Shown piece after piece: positions 43,722 to 54,949 of a stretch of 64,000 bases of DNA. Origin of the DNA: Galeruca laticollis (lineage: Eukaryota; Arthropoda; Insecta; Coleoptera; Chrysomelidae); the NCBI GenBank assembly GCA_963921935.1, contig OY998177.1:112770067-112834066 (forward strand), given 5' to 3'. Numbering within the stretch: the first letter of the stretch is position 1; each line of letters begins with the position of its first letter. Position numbers and translations under genes: made by a program. Below the pieces are notes generated by a model that worked only from the letters and a program-made list of their open reading frames with translations, was not told the origin of the DNA and ran no database searches.

Positions 43722-45406
43722 CATTACCTATGTGTTTAATTTGCCGAAAAGTTTTTTCAAATGAAGCTATGAATCCTTCTAGGCTACAAGAGCATTTACA
43801 TAAAATGCATCCTGATAAAAAGAACAAAGATATATTCTATTTCCAAGAACTCGAAAAATAATATTTAAAACAGCCAACTATATCAAACCTTTTGCATCGT
43901 CTTCTAAACGAGACGATGATGGGCTACGAGGCTCATATAACGTTTAATTGTTAATTGCAAAGTCAGGAAAACCACACACTGTTGGCGAGGAATTAATTTT
44001 GCCGGCAGTCGAAGAAATATTAAAAACTATTCTCCATCATAAGACACCATTTGATATCATTAAAACAATTCCTCTCAGTAATAATTCAGTGCAAAGAAGA
44101 ATAGATAAAATGGCAAATGACGTTGAAATATTATTATGCGATTACCTAAAGTCTTGCAAATTTTCGATTCAACTCGATGAATCAACTCTACAAAGTAACG
44201 GAGCTCTACTCTTATCATACGTACGATTTATAAAAGTAGAAAAAATTCATCAAGAGTTATTATTTGCTAAGAATTTGGATCTGATACAAAGGGACATTCT
44301 ATATTTAATATCATGCAAGAATTTTTTCAAGAGAAAGAAATTCCTATTAGCAATATTTTGTCTGCTGCTACTTATGGTGCTCCAGCAATGACCGGGCGTC
44401 ACAAGGGTTTTATAGCACATTTGAGAAAAGCAGTGCCAAATGTACTCGCTGTACATTGTATTATTCACCGTCAGCATTTGGTTGCAAAAAAAATTAATGA
44501 ACGTCTGCACGCGTCCCTCAATAACGTTATTGAAGCAATCAATATCATTAGAAGCAATTCATTGAATTACCGTTTGTTTCATAAGCTTTGCAATGAAAAT
44601 GATGAGGACTACAATCGCTAGCTGCTGCACACAGAAGTACGTTGACTCTTTAAAGGTGTTTGTCTGAATCGTTTTTTCAATCTATTTGACTCAGTGTTGG
44701 AATTTCTTGAAGAAAACGAACAATTGCGCGAAAACCTGATAACGTCATAAAATTACATCGCTTATTTGACGGACCTCTTCAAAGTATTCAATCAAGTTAA
44801 TCTACAATTGCAAGGTAATGATTCAAATTTAATTGAAACTAAAAACGGCATAGCTGCTTTTGCAGGAAAACCTCTTATATTCAAAAGAAATCTTGGTAGA
44901 GATGAGTACAACCATTTTCCCACATTATCAACAGTGTCTGCAAAACCGGATGATTTACTTACTTACTACCACCACTTGGAAGTTCTTCATGTTGATTTTA
45001 CAGAGCGTTTCCAAGATATTTTAAACATGGAAGTACCAAGTTGGTTATAGATCCTTTCGCAAACACAGATACTAAAGGCTCATCAAATTTGGAAGAGGAG
45101 CTATTAGAACTCACAAATAACGAAGAACTGAAAGTTAAATTCAAACGTGGATATCAAGAGTTCTGGCTTCTCTATCCTGGATTGTGGACAATAGTACAGA
45201 AGTTGTTAATTGCATTTCTTTCGTCCTATATGGCTGAGCGTGCATTCAGTGCAGTAACTGATTTGCTGTCAAAGAAGAGGAATAGACTACACATCACTGA
45301 ACGTGGCAATCTGCGATTGATGTTAACGAAATTGGAACTCGATATTAACAAACTGGTAACACTCCACCAGCCTCAACCGTCTCATAAATTTTTCCTTTAT
45401 TACTAA
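43722..45406 (+). pseudogene. hAT transposase (ZBED/SCAND3/FAM200-like), main part
   Basis: It begins with a BED finger: LPMCLICRKVFSNEAMNPSR and QEHLHKMHPDKK (C-x2-C, H-x3-H). Past a stop come AKSGKPHTVGEELILPAVEE, KTIPLSNNSVQRRIDKMAND and KFSIQLDESTL (catalytic Asp), then ATYGAPAMTGRHKGF, where the second Asp is Tyr. AVHCIIHRQHLVAKKINERL follows, then EVR, a stop where the core Trp should be, and LFKG. The dimerisation region SSYMAERAFSAVTDLLSKKR with NRL is at 45220-45290 and the end at 45406. At least three stops or frameshifts. The first exon piece is at 34558-34669. Confidence 0.87.
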
Positions 45407-45693
45407 TTTTGTATTTCTTATTGTATTGCATTTTTTATTTCTATTGTGATTGTATCTATTATTGATTCTGTGTTTATATTTAAAAGTTTAATAAACAGTT
45501 TTATTGTAGATTTGGTAGTCGTTTAATAAATTTCTACTTCATCATTCCTCTAAAATAAAATTTAGACATTAAGTGAAATTGAAGCTAAATACAGATCAAT
45601 TGGGATGGTACAGATGATATTCAAATAAAATTAACTACTTTGGATTAACCAGCGACTGGGGGGTGGGGGCGGTGGAATGTTTGTTCTCTTCTA

Positions 45694-45730
45694 TAGGGGG
45701 CGGTGGTCCAGAAAAGATTGGGAACCACTG
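45694..45730. repeat. Right terminal inverted repeat of the hAT element
   Basis: It ends ...ccagaaaagattgggaaccactg, so from outside it reads CAGTGGTTCCCAATC, the usual hAT end. G-rich gggggcggtgg lies just inside. After it R172 sequence begins, so the element probably inserted into an R172 copy. Confidence 0.75.
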
Positions 45731-45845
45731 ATGTAGAGTATCTGGATTAAATGTTTCCATTGTACTGGATCTGTCCAGATGAAAACCAATAGGGTTCATC
45801 TGTAAGACGCCCTGAACAATATGAAATCATAAAATTATCTTTTTA
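45731..45845 (+). repeat. R172 fragment beside the hAT end
   Basis: It contains tatctggattaaatg and gaaaaccaatagggttcatc, then gaacaatatgaaatcataaa, in the same direction as copy A. Only part of one unit is present. Confidence 0.65.
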
Positions 45846-45892
45846 GCGTGAGTCAATGATAATCGCTGTCTTTTCAGCTGTACCGTCTATAA

Positions 45893-46127
45893 AATGTGCT
45901 CAACGAGTATAGCTTAAAGGAGAATGCAAGAAATGGTTCAAAATAAGAGACTTCTTAGACAAATACATAAAAGTTTCACATTCTGAACTCAAGTTCCAAT
46001 TACATCCAGTAGAATTTGACTGTTTAGATGACAAAATCAGAAAAAGTGTCAGCACGATGGAGTACTAGAAATATAAGAAACAAGAACAAAAACTACAGAA
46101 ACTTGAACACACACAACATAGAATTCA
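45893..46127 (+). pseudogene. PLE N-terminal fragment
   Basis: The plus-strand translation KCAQRV-like start, GECKKWFKIRDFLDKYIKV, then HSELKFQLHPVEFDCLDDKI and ISTMEY before a stop parallels the N-terminal region of the main PLE (36795-37370). It is the 5' part of another PLE copy whose 3' end lies at 46868-47545. Confidence 0.75.
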
Positions 46128-46187
46128 ATACCCTAACTTATTTTTTGGTAGATATAAAATCTTGAGTTGGACATTTTCATTGTAATA

Positions 46188-46700
46188 CTGGAGATTAAGG
46201 ACGATGTGGAAGCAATTCGTGCAATTTCGCTTCTGTGACTTTTTTCATTACCTTAATGAAAAATTACTTTCTTTCTTTATATAGGAGTACAGCCATAATC
46301 TTGCTACTATTCCATCATTTTCTGTTGGGATTCATACAACCATTTCAAATTCAATAAATCAGTCAATAACTGTCCATTTTCCTGTTACAAAGCTGTCAAA
46401 TCTGGAGATTAGAGATGATGTGGAAGCATTTCTTGCAATTTCGCCATTGTGATTTAGAACTTCCATTGTCTTCATGAAAAATAACTTCCTTCCTTCCTCA
46501 TGGGGCTATAAACACCCTGCTAGTAATCTGATGGTTTTGATCAGTGTTTGTATTAAAAGTCTTTAATTTCCGCAAATCAGTCAATATGATCCATTTTCCT
46601 GGTCAAAAGTGGTGAAATCTGGGGATTAGAGATTTTGTGGAAACATTTCACGCAATTTCATCATTGTTACTCAAGACCGCTTGCTGTGGAGCAATACAAC
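46188..46700. repeat. Tandem repeat, unit about 215 bp, within a PLE copy
   Basis: The phrase ctggagattaaggacgatgt at 46188 recurs at 46402 and 46619, each time followed by ggaagca.tt..tgcaatttcgc and later a ccattttcctg phrase. The periods are 214 and 217. It replaces the RT part expected between the N-terminal and GIY-YIG fragments. Confidence 0.75.
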
Positions 46701-46867
46701 ATGCAATGCAATATGCACTATTTCTTGATAAGCATGCGCAGATGGAGATCAGCTGATAGATCTTACAATTGCAATTTTATCCGTTTGGTGCCATTTCTAT
46801 ATTTTATATTGCATGCAAGTTACAATTCTAGGGAAAAATTTAGTTACTTTTTGTTTAACAACCAACC

Positions 46868-47545
46868 AAATGTCAGATTAGAAATTTTGAAATCCGATAC
46901 AGTGAACACTAACGAGCATACATATTAAAACAACCAGATAAATCCCACTACGCAAAGCATCTACTTAACACCAAACCTCAATTAACACCTAACACAGAAC
47001 TAGAAATACAGCATGTTTGTGACAAGAAACAAGAACTGGATTTCCTTGAAGAATAGGAAATTAGAAGACACTTAAGAAACCCACAATATGAAGTCGTCAA
47101 TGAACAGATGAATCTAGGGAGTTCCGCACTTTTAAACTGTCTCCTTAAGTGATATTGTAAAGATCAGAAGATATAGTTTCCCTGGTTTTCTATATCAGTG
47201 CACAGTAATACTGCTCTTAAATGGGAAAAGATATCCAGGATATCCGCTTTATGGCTAAGTTTTGATATTTGTAGTATCATATCTCCTTTTTTTTTCAATT
47301 AATATATATTTAGTTAATCACTTCTTGGTCTACCAAAAAATAATTATCAAACATCAGGTAGGCATCAAATGAAATGTAACTTCGGTCATTCTGACGATGA
47401 TATTTAGTATCGAAACAAATGTCAAATTTCTCAGAATTTTTAATATTTTATCAATATATTGTGGAATTATCTAGAAACAGTTAGTTCCATTTAAAACAGT
47501 AATATGAGTAGATTCCACAAAGTAGGGGACGAGACAGGTAGGTAA
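46868..47545 (+). mobile_element. PLE 3' part (GIY-YIG remnant and end)
   Basis: EILKSDTVNTNEHTY, a stop, then a decayed NQINPTTQSIYLTPNLN-type run corresponds to the segment after the YIG motif, in shifted frames. The 3' untranslated region follows to ...ggacgagacagg at about 47545. It is more diverged than the copy at 43355-43721. Confidence 0.8.
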
Positions 47546-48765
47546 CTTGTATTCGCAGTCATTGGTCCGACAGTTATTGAATTATATTTTCGATTGAGAT
47601 CCGTTGACGAATTGAACTTTCCTGTTCCTGTTTCTAATGATGAAAATTTCGTTCAAACAAGTTTTCCTATTCTAATTTATCTAAGGGTAAATGACACAAT
47701 TTTCATAACTATATCTTATCAACAATATTTTTATGAATGCTCAAATTCTTTTCAGACTTAGGTGTCATACAGGTATAAACATCACAGATACTTCAAGAAT
47801 ATATGCTTCCCTATCGTTCTCAGTAAAAATCTTGACTTCCTTATATACGTGACTTGATTCTCGAACGTCCTCTTTTTCACGAGTTAAAAAGGTCTATTTA
47901 TATTTAGTGTTGGAATTCCTCTTCTAACAAAAAATAGACAGCAAAATATAGTTCACAAAAGGAGAATCACTTTATGTGTGATAAATAATCAATTATAAAC
48001 AATACACCAAGAAGGGATATACATATCGTTTTTTGGTACGAATTTTTAACTGATTATATTTCATTGATGACGCGATTGATCATTACAATATATTTATTTC
48101 AAGATGCTAGTGAAACATATATTGAAAGACATTTCTTTCTGCACATTAGTCAGTTTGAAAATAAGAGTTTTTCGTATTTGATTTTGACTGCTTTCCAAAG
48201 AAAACAACTTCTTTCTGGTTATACATTACTGAATTATATTTCCCAAGAGAGCTTTAGAGTAATAGACTTCTTAATAAACTAACATGTTCCCAATTGGTAC
48301 TGCAGGTTTCCACATTCAGAAAAGGAGATCACTTGGAAACAACTCGTTCTCAGTAACTATTGTTACAATTGAACTAAACATATGTTAACTACACCACATC
48401 CTTTCCTAAGAAAACGATCAAAATCTGGTTTGGAAACTAATATTTCCAAACTGGCATGTAGAAGTTTCCATCTCTATACCATTAATCATTATTAATATCG
48501 AAAACTGCATATTTATCTTTTTAAATACAAAATAAAATTAGCTGATATGGGAATAAATGAATGTCCATATCCCATTCAATATTACCAGTGGGTTATGTAT
48601 CAGGAATCAAAATTGTTGAAACTGTACATCTATCCCTGTCGAAAGAGAGGTATGGAGCAATGGACCTCGAGTGTATATATTTTATAGTTGTTCTTAAATC
48701 TCTCTAGGATTGTCAAGAAGAAACATTAGAACATCAAAATAGGGACTCACTTCCTTTCAATGTTA

Positions 48766-48770
<5 letters not shown>
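47546..48770. other. AT-rich stretch without recognisable gene
   Basis: A 72-codon frame at 48064-48282 (RHFFLHISQFENKSFSYLIL) has no recognised family and weak coding character. Nothing else was seen. Confidence 0.4.

Positions 48771-48857
<87 letters not shown>
48771..48857. repeat. (TA)n microsatellite
   Basis: About 43 TA units, ending 30 bases before another PLE 3' end. Confidence 0.95.
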
Positions 48858-48860
<3 letters not shown>

Positions 48861-48888
48861 ATGTTCAATTTCGTTTAACAAAATCTAA

Positions 48889-49229
48889 AAAAAATGATAT
48901 CCAGGATATCACCATAGGGCTAATAATATCTAAGCTTCAATATTTCTAATATCACATCTTCTTCTTTTTTCTATCAACATATATTAAGTCAATCACAAGT
49001 TAGGTCACTTCTTGGTCTAGCCAAAAATAACTACTAAACATCAGGTAGGCATCAAATAAAATGTAACTTCTGTCATTCTGACGATGATATTGATTTATCC
49101 AAACAATTGTCAATTTTTTAGAATTTTCAACAATTTTTATTATATTGTGGAATTAACTAGAAACCGTGAGCTTCATTTAAAACACTAATATGAGTAGATT
49201 CCACCATGTAAGGGTTGAGACAGTTAATT
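48889..49229 (+). mobile_element. PLE 3' end, strongly 5'-truncated
   Basis: It begins at tgatatccaggatatcacca and ends with the family's complete 3' terminus ...gttgagacagttaatt. There is no coding left. It matches the 3' regions at 43355-43721 and 34670-35040. Confidence 0.85.
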
Positions 49230-49364
49230 TCATTAAAAAAAAGTGCCGGTCAATATTGTGCAGCTACAAAAGCATCTTTCATTATGTATAAAGCAAAATC
49301 TGCCATGTATAAATTAATGAGACAGAATTTTTCAACCACCTAAAACATGTCCGGATCTACTACA

Positions 49365-50380
49365 AATTACGTTACGTTTTAAATGCAGCTAAAATCAATA
49401 ATATCGGTTAAAAAACGAAAAAGTTATACATTTGTTCATAAGATTGAACCTTCCCCACTCATTATTTGAAGAATAATGGCAAAAAATCTCAAATTAAATT
49501 TTTCCATTATCGCATCAAGATTTCAAAAATTGTATTTTTTGGTCACCTTTAGTATGTATTTTTTGGAGATAATCACATTATAATAATATATTCGAGTGTT
49601 CATTCCACCTACTAGCGGTTATTTTGGAAACTAAAAAAAATTTTTCAGCGATTTTTCAGGGTGTCTTTCCTTATTTTCTTTTAAAGTTCTACCTACAGCC
49701 GTTCTTAGTTGTTCACCCTGTATATTTGAAATAAAAAATCAATAAAAGATTCAAATAGTATATTGACTATGGTTAAACATTATAGTAAATTAGAAAAACA
49801 TGTACAAAATAAAAAAAACTATCGGGTCCATGAATCCAACCTAAAAAAATTATCTAAGTATATTACATAACAAATGTGGAAAGTGACATATTACACATCT
49901 TAACAAAAATTCAATTTGTGTGCAAGCATTCAATGAAAGCAAAACATAAAAAAGTATGTAATAATCTGTAGTTGCCACACCGTAACATAATTTGAAACTG
50001 AATTAATAAAATTTAACTGATACACATACATTTAACAGCTAGTTCACAGAATACGTATCAGAATAGTTTTCTAATGATATTAAAACTAATAAAACTGTAA
50101 ACCATTATATCTTATGTTTTTACTGTTTAAAGAAAATTCTATGGTTTACTTACGTTTACTTTTTCTCACGCAAGAATCGCTGTTACGAGTGCCGCAACCA
50201 TTCCATAACGTACAATTCAAAATCCATATTTCTAAACCCTTGAAAGGTGTTCTGAACAGCAGCTAAAATAGCAACTGCTTTAGATCAAATTGTGCCCATG
50301 GAGACCTTTGATCAGAACTACATCATACTACTACTACTACTAGATTTTCAGCCAATCGACTGGAACCAATTTTCCATAAG
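49365..50380. repeat. Long interspersed repeat, copy 1 (second copy at 62960-64000)
   Basis: Shared with 62960-64000 in the same direction: gcagctaaaatcaataatat, ttatacatttgttcataaga, cgttcttagttgttcaccct and, far to the right, tgtgcccatggagacctttg with ttttcagccaat. No coding was found. The phrase ending in GTTCACCCTGTA (49710-49722) is one terminal repeat of the foldback seen complete at 62304-63324. Confidence 0.7.
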
Positions 50381-50454
50381 AATCGTTCCTGGCTCTTTAA
50401 AGAAATAAAAACATATTTTATTTCGAGACGTGAATTTTCATGGTTTACCTTCTA

Positions 50455-51000
50455 TTACCTACCTCGCTCCGTTTGGCAGGTGAATTTAGGTGTGCCATAA
50501 AAAGTCATACTTCTCTTCTGTATAAAATAATATACTATTCTCATCTTGATATCTCCATCTTGGAACATATTGTATTTTAACATATGCATAATGGTCGAGC
50601 GCTGTTGGACTCTATACAGGGGATTTCCTCCTAAACCTAGGTTATGCAGGTGTTTCTTCAGACACCAATGCCTTGTTATGAGTCCTGCTATCTTTCTTAA
50701 TCTACTCCTTGGTAATTCTACAGCTGATCTAGCTTGCACATCAGTCCAACCGCTCAATATTATGTTGGACTGCCTGAGACCCTGCAGAGCAGTCCAATGT
50801 GCAACGTTTTGGTTTCCCAACCAATTCTTCGTCTCCTCACGGATTTCATGTTTGATAGGATGCAAGGTCGAGCTCGGGTCGCTAAAGGGAGCTGCCACCC
50901 TTTTCACAGCCGCCCTATCAATGCCTTCAAAACCAGTGTGGGCCGGAATGCCTTCCAACAACAAGGACAACGATATCATTGGCATACTCATTTGCTAGAA
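50455..51000 (-). pseudogene. Non-LTR retrotransposon (Jockey/I-like group), RNase H and C-terminal part
   Basis: The minus strand reads SLLLEGIPAHTGFEGIDRAA (the family has PxHxGxxGNExAD; the Asn-Glu and final Asp are altered), then a linker, LPRSRLRKIAGLITRHWCLKKHL (family SRxxxRxxxGLxTGHxxLxxHL), and a terminal knuckle-like stretch. It belongs with RT piece 51130-51480 on the same strand. The palm region between them is missing. Confidence 0.72.
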
Positions 51001-51129
51001 AGTCCTCACTGTTTAATACGGATAATAGTTCGTCGATCACTAGGTTTCACAATGTGGTAAAGAAACACTCCCTTGTGAGCATCTCCTATCGACGACCACA
51101 TGATCTTTCCATGCAACCTCTACTGTGCG

Positions 51130-51480
51130 GTTGTGTATCATGGCCCCAGCCACATTGATTCTACAGAGGTGCTGTCGAAAGCTCTCTGTATGTCCAGGAA
51201 TACGTCCAAAGCGATCATGCTATTTTCTAGCGCCTTTTCTACCTGAATTATCAGTTGGTGCAAGGCACTTTCTATTGACTTGCCACACCGGAGTGCATGC
51301 TGATTGTTGTGCAAGTAATACCTAAGCCCATACTTTTCCCTCATGGACCGATCAACCAACCTCTCCAGTGTTTTCAGCACAAAATATGTTTGGCAAATAG
51401 GCGTAAAGGTCTTAGTCACGATGTATGTCGTACGATTGGGCTTGGGGTAGAGACAACTTCTACTCGTCTGCACTGATCAG
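51130..51480 (-). pseudogene. Non-LTR retrotransposon (Jockey/I-like group), N-terminal part of RT
   Basis: YFVLKTLERLVDRSMREKYG and NQHALRCGKSIESALHQLII are followed by ALDVFLDIQRAFDSTSVESM, which carries the first catalytic Asp of the palm. The frame then breaks at 51138. YxDD is not present in the window, so about 300 residues are missing before the RNase H piece. Confidence 0.78.
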
Positions 51481-51574
51481 GAACAGGAACAGGAACAGGA
51501 AAGATATGCACTAAGATTAGACCAATAGCCTCACAAATATTTGCTCCTTCCCCGGAGATTTAAAGGGTCTCACA

Positions 51575-51722
51575 CCCTTCCTTACATACTATCCCACAAA
51601 CCTCATCGAAGACACACTTTCAGAGCGTCGGTTCCAGAACTATTCTTATCTTGTTATCCCCATCCTGGAACATATTGTATTTTAACATATGCATAATGGT
51701 CGAGCGCTGTTGGACTTATGAT
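51575..51722 (-). repeat. Mosaic of two unrelated non-LTR fragments
   Basis: 51580-51640 (ctatcccacaaacctcatcg, agacacacttt) matches the R1-type element at about 32394-32450. 51649-51721 (tggaacatattgtattttaa, aatggtcgagcgctgttgga) repeats 50540-50612 of the Jockey/I-like element. The two scraps adjoin within about ten bases and have the same orientation. Confidence 0.78.
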
Positions 51723-51744
51723 ATGAGGTGTCATTGTTTATTGC

Positions 51745-51985
51745 TCAAGGTTACCTTTGATTGTCATCAGGGACAATATGGATGCAGATAAATACATTCA
51801 AGAAATATTGGAACCTCATAGGATTCCTTACTTTAGGTCACTTCAGCAAAATAACTTCTAACCACATATAGCCATACAAACCAGTTTCATATTAATATCC
51901 TACCTTGACTCCAAGGTCCCTGGATCTGTTACCAATTGAACATGTGTGGGACATAATTGGCAAAAGTCGTGTTATTGTGAGCAAA
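51745..51985 (+). pseudogene. Tc1-type transposase C-terminal fragment
   Basis: IVIRDNMDADKYIQEILEPH (about 51755) and, after a stop and a frame change, LTPRSLDLLPIEHVWDIIGK (about 51912) are the two standard C-terminal motifs of Tc1 transposases (SPDLxPIEHxWD; the first Asp is kept as SLDL). The QDNAxxH motif between them is eroded to QQNNF, a stop and PHIA. Confidence 0.78.
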
Positions 51986-52017
51986 ATTACAAAGTTTTGT
52001 CTCACATAATGTCACAT

Positions 52018-52254
52018 TCAAAAGTTCGATCTTTGATTATTCTTCTTCCAATTTTTCTGGCGCATGTTTATAGTCGCATTGCATGAATGTTTTTTATTTT
52101 TTGCTGTCATTTCTTCTATTTCTGCATTTGAATTCATTTTAAGCAATGTTACCTTCATATGGTTGCTGTGGTTGGTTTCAGGCACAGTCGTTTCAGGTAA
52201 GCCGAGTCCATCTAGCACTGGTGAGTCATTTTCAATGATGTCCAAAATAGCCAT
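52018..52254 (-). CDS. Unrecognised 78-codon frame
   Basis: MAILDIIENDSPVLDGLGLP followed by NMRQKNWKKNNQRSNF has ordinary amino-acid composition and an acidic-then-basic layout, more protein-like than most short frames here. I recognise no family. It could be one exon of a transposon or host gene, or chance. It lies next to the Tc1 scrap but on the other strand. Confidence 0.25.
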   Translation of the reverse strand: MAILDIIENDSPVLDGLGLPETTVPETNHSNHMKVTLLKMNSNAEIEEMTAKNKKHSCNATINMRQKNWKKNNQRSNF

Positions 52255-52779
52255 GGCTATTCGTTAACTTTTCTCCTGAAATGCCTATTTTGCGCAAGTT
52301 ATCTCTCTTAGCCTTTGAAATCAACATAGAAATACATCTTAACGCTCCTAATTTACCATTGTTCTACTTTTTTTATACTACAACCAAAGTGTTCCGGGCA
52401 TGAGTCGCGTTTCTCGGTGCCCGCTAAACCGAAACATTGCTCCTTATCTAGCAATACGTCTCATTCATTTACCCAGACTAGGGACACTTCAGACCGTGCC
52501 ATCTATAGAGCCTGTCGAGTAACTAAAATCGGTAGATAATTCCAAAAAATTAACGAAAACTGTAACGTCGTTAGTAATCAAATTTTATTGATTTTTATTA
52601 CTGCGAATGCGCGATATCATATTGCTCGTCCCCACATGTTATATGTTATACTGTTATCATTTCTTACTTCATGTGTAGAGGTTATTATAAGATTACGGTA
52701 TTTTGGTGTATTTTTCATTTGCTATAGTGTAATATTTATCTGTTGTTTCGTTACTTTATTGTTATTAACTGAAAAAACA

Positions 52780-54218
52780 ATGTCAAAGTGTATTCTGAAG
52801 TGGTGTACCCGGTAAGTTTTATTAAAAAAGTTTGAGCATTTTTTCTTCCACAATTAACAACCATTATCTTTATTATTATAAAACACAGAATTTTTACTAA
52901 TTTAATCGACCACTTTATAGATCATGGTTGTGTTTTACATTAGCTAAACTGAAAATTGCTGCATTAATAAAGTAAATATTTCTTTATACAGTTTTGTTCC
53001 TGCAACCCAGGAAGATAAAATTAATATGGTTGAGAAGCAGTGGCAATAAATCATTAAATTTGTCGACGAGGAAACGATGGAGGATATGATCCCTTCATTT
53101 TTAAAAGCAGTGTTTCTTTAGATTTGAGAAAGACGAAGAAAAGTTAAGACAGTTTTATTTGCCTTCCCATATGAGTGGAAATTAACAAAAATTGATAGTA
53201 AGTTTTATTGTATTAAATATAGCATGCTCTAATTTTGGACATTTTAAAATGTAAATTGAGTGAATGAAAAGACGAGTACTGAGTGTTGATTTTATCAAAC
53301 TTCCAGCTAAGCGCTTTCAGCCATTAGACCATTCTGAAAGCTCTCGTCAAGAAAAGAACATACAGAAGGTGTCAAAAAACATCAAACCTTTTAACTGCTA
53401 CATACAATGAAATAAAATGTTTGATTTTACATCATTATTCAAGTGAAATTTGTTAAAATTACTATATAAAGAGGGTGTACAATTGAAATTCACATAACGA
53501 AACGTCGAATTTGAAATTATCAACTAAATGATATCTGTGTACACCCTCTTTATAGGGCAATTTTAACAAATTTTACTTGAATAATGATGTAACATCAAAC
53601 ATTTAATTCCATTGTATGTACACTGTACCTGTTGTATGTTTTTCTCATGTCGACAGCTTTGATAATGGCCTAATGGCTGAAAGCGCTTTGTTGGAATTTT
53701 AATAAAATGACATACTCAGTACTCCTCTTTTCATACACTCAATTTATATATAGTGTGTACACCATACTCAGACAATTCCATTTTAAAATGTACCCTTTGA
53801 AGAAATAATAATCTGCGTTTTATTTTATGTTATAGCTATTCCCTCCACCAGCTATGGGATTTGGTCTATCGGTAACCAAAAATTCAAAATATCCAATAAA
53901 GACAAAAAAAATCGAAAGCTCCAAAAAAAAGAATTCGAAAAAACCAAATAAAATAAACGTTCAAACAAATTTTGATATTTTTTTTGGCTTAGTACAAAGA
54001 TATGTGAAAACTTTTTATTTCAATAGTAAGCGCATTTTGTTTTATTTTGTTGACATAAATACATATTTGTGTGTTTACTTATTTATTGTTGTTATTTTGT
54101 GTGTTTACTTGTAGAACCTCAACCAGAAGCGAGAAAGGAAATCCGCGAGACAGTGGGATTTTTAAGAGCCCCTAAGAAACATTTTAACAATCATAGACTG
54201 CCAGGAGCTGCAGAGTAA
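52780..54218 (+). CDS. Candidate spliced gene of unknown function (exons 52780-52811, 53836-54025, 54115-54218)
   Basis: The first exon, MSKCILKWCTR, ends in a good donor (ccg|gtaagt). A long exon (53836-54025) opens after ttatag with LFPPPAMGFGLSVTKN and a lysine/asparagine-rich stretch, ending at a|gtaagc. The last exon (54115-54218) after acttgtag adds PEARKEIRETVGFLRAPKKH and ends NHRLPGAAE. The last two exons join exactly in frame across GT-AG borders. Middle exons are uncertain: one piece after 52991 (FVPATQEDKINMVEKQWQ) meets a stop. A foldback element sits in the presumed intron, and an AATAAA lies at about 54885. No family was recognised. Confidence 0.3.
53239..53793. mobile_element. 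Foldback (MITE-like) element with arms of about 200 bp
   Basis: The left arm (from 53252: taaattgagtgaatgaaaag, cgagtactgag, agcgctttcagccatta) is the complement of the right arm (ctaatggctgaaagcgcttt ... cactcaattta, ending 53746). Near the centre AAGAGGGTGTACA and TGTACACCCTCTT pair around a loop of about 60 bases. The outermost pieces cattttaaaatgta (53240-53253 and 53779-53792) are also symmetric. No coding. Confidence 0.8.
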
Positions 54219-54949
54219 CTTAAACTGTCTTATGCGATGGTTTCATAAGAACGGAATCCCTTTAAATGTAGAAATATACAAATATGCAATATACTAGGTT
54301 TAAGCTTGTGATATAAACATATTTAATACTTCCAGTAAATAAATAAAGATGTGTTTTATGTGGAAGTGAAATGTTAGATATATTATTTTAAATGTTGTAC
54401 AGTCACAAGTACTCTTATATGTAATTACTTGGCACCTTGTATTTACAGAGCTGGGCAGTAGTTAACAACTTTTCCTTCAAAAGTATTTTCATCACTTTTG
54501 TTCTAACATCCACAGTAATCATACTCAAATGTTTTCTTACACAAAAAGTTGCCACAAATAGTAGTTAACTACTCATTGCTAACACTTTTTTGATTAAATA
54601 AGTAGCAGTCATACTTCAGCAGTTTGTCCAGCTCTGTGTGTTTATACGAGTGAGTAATAATAAATGAATTAATATAAACATATCACAAATAATTTTCTAC
54701 TTTTATCTTGATTTAACATCATTTAAAAATCTAATGATACTCCAATCTAGAATGTATGTTACTCAAATTATGTTTTAATTATTGTATTGTTTCTACATTA
54801 TAGTTTATCTATTGTCATTCTGTTTATTAAGAAAAGTACTTTGTGAAAGACATTAGTTATTGTGTATTTTTGTACCAAAATAAATAAACTGTTCACATGA
54901 TTACTGTTTTATTTTTACTTTTCCGCCCAACCTATCTAATATGCGAGAA

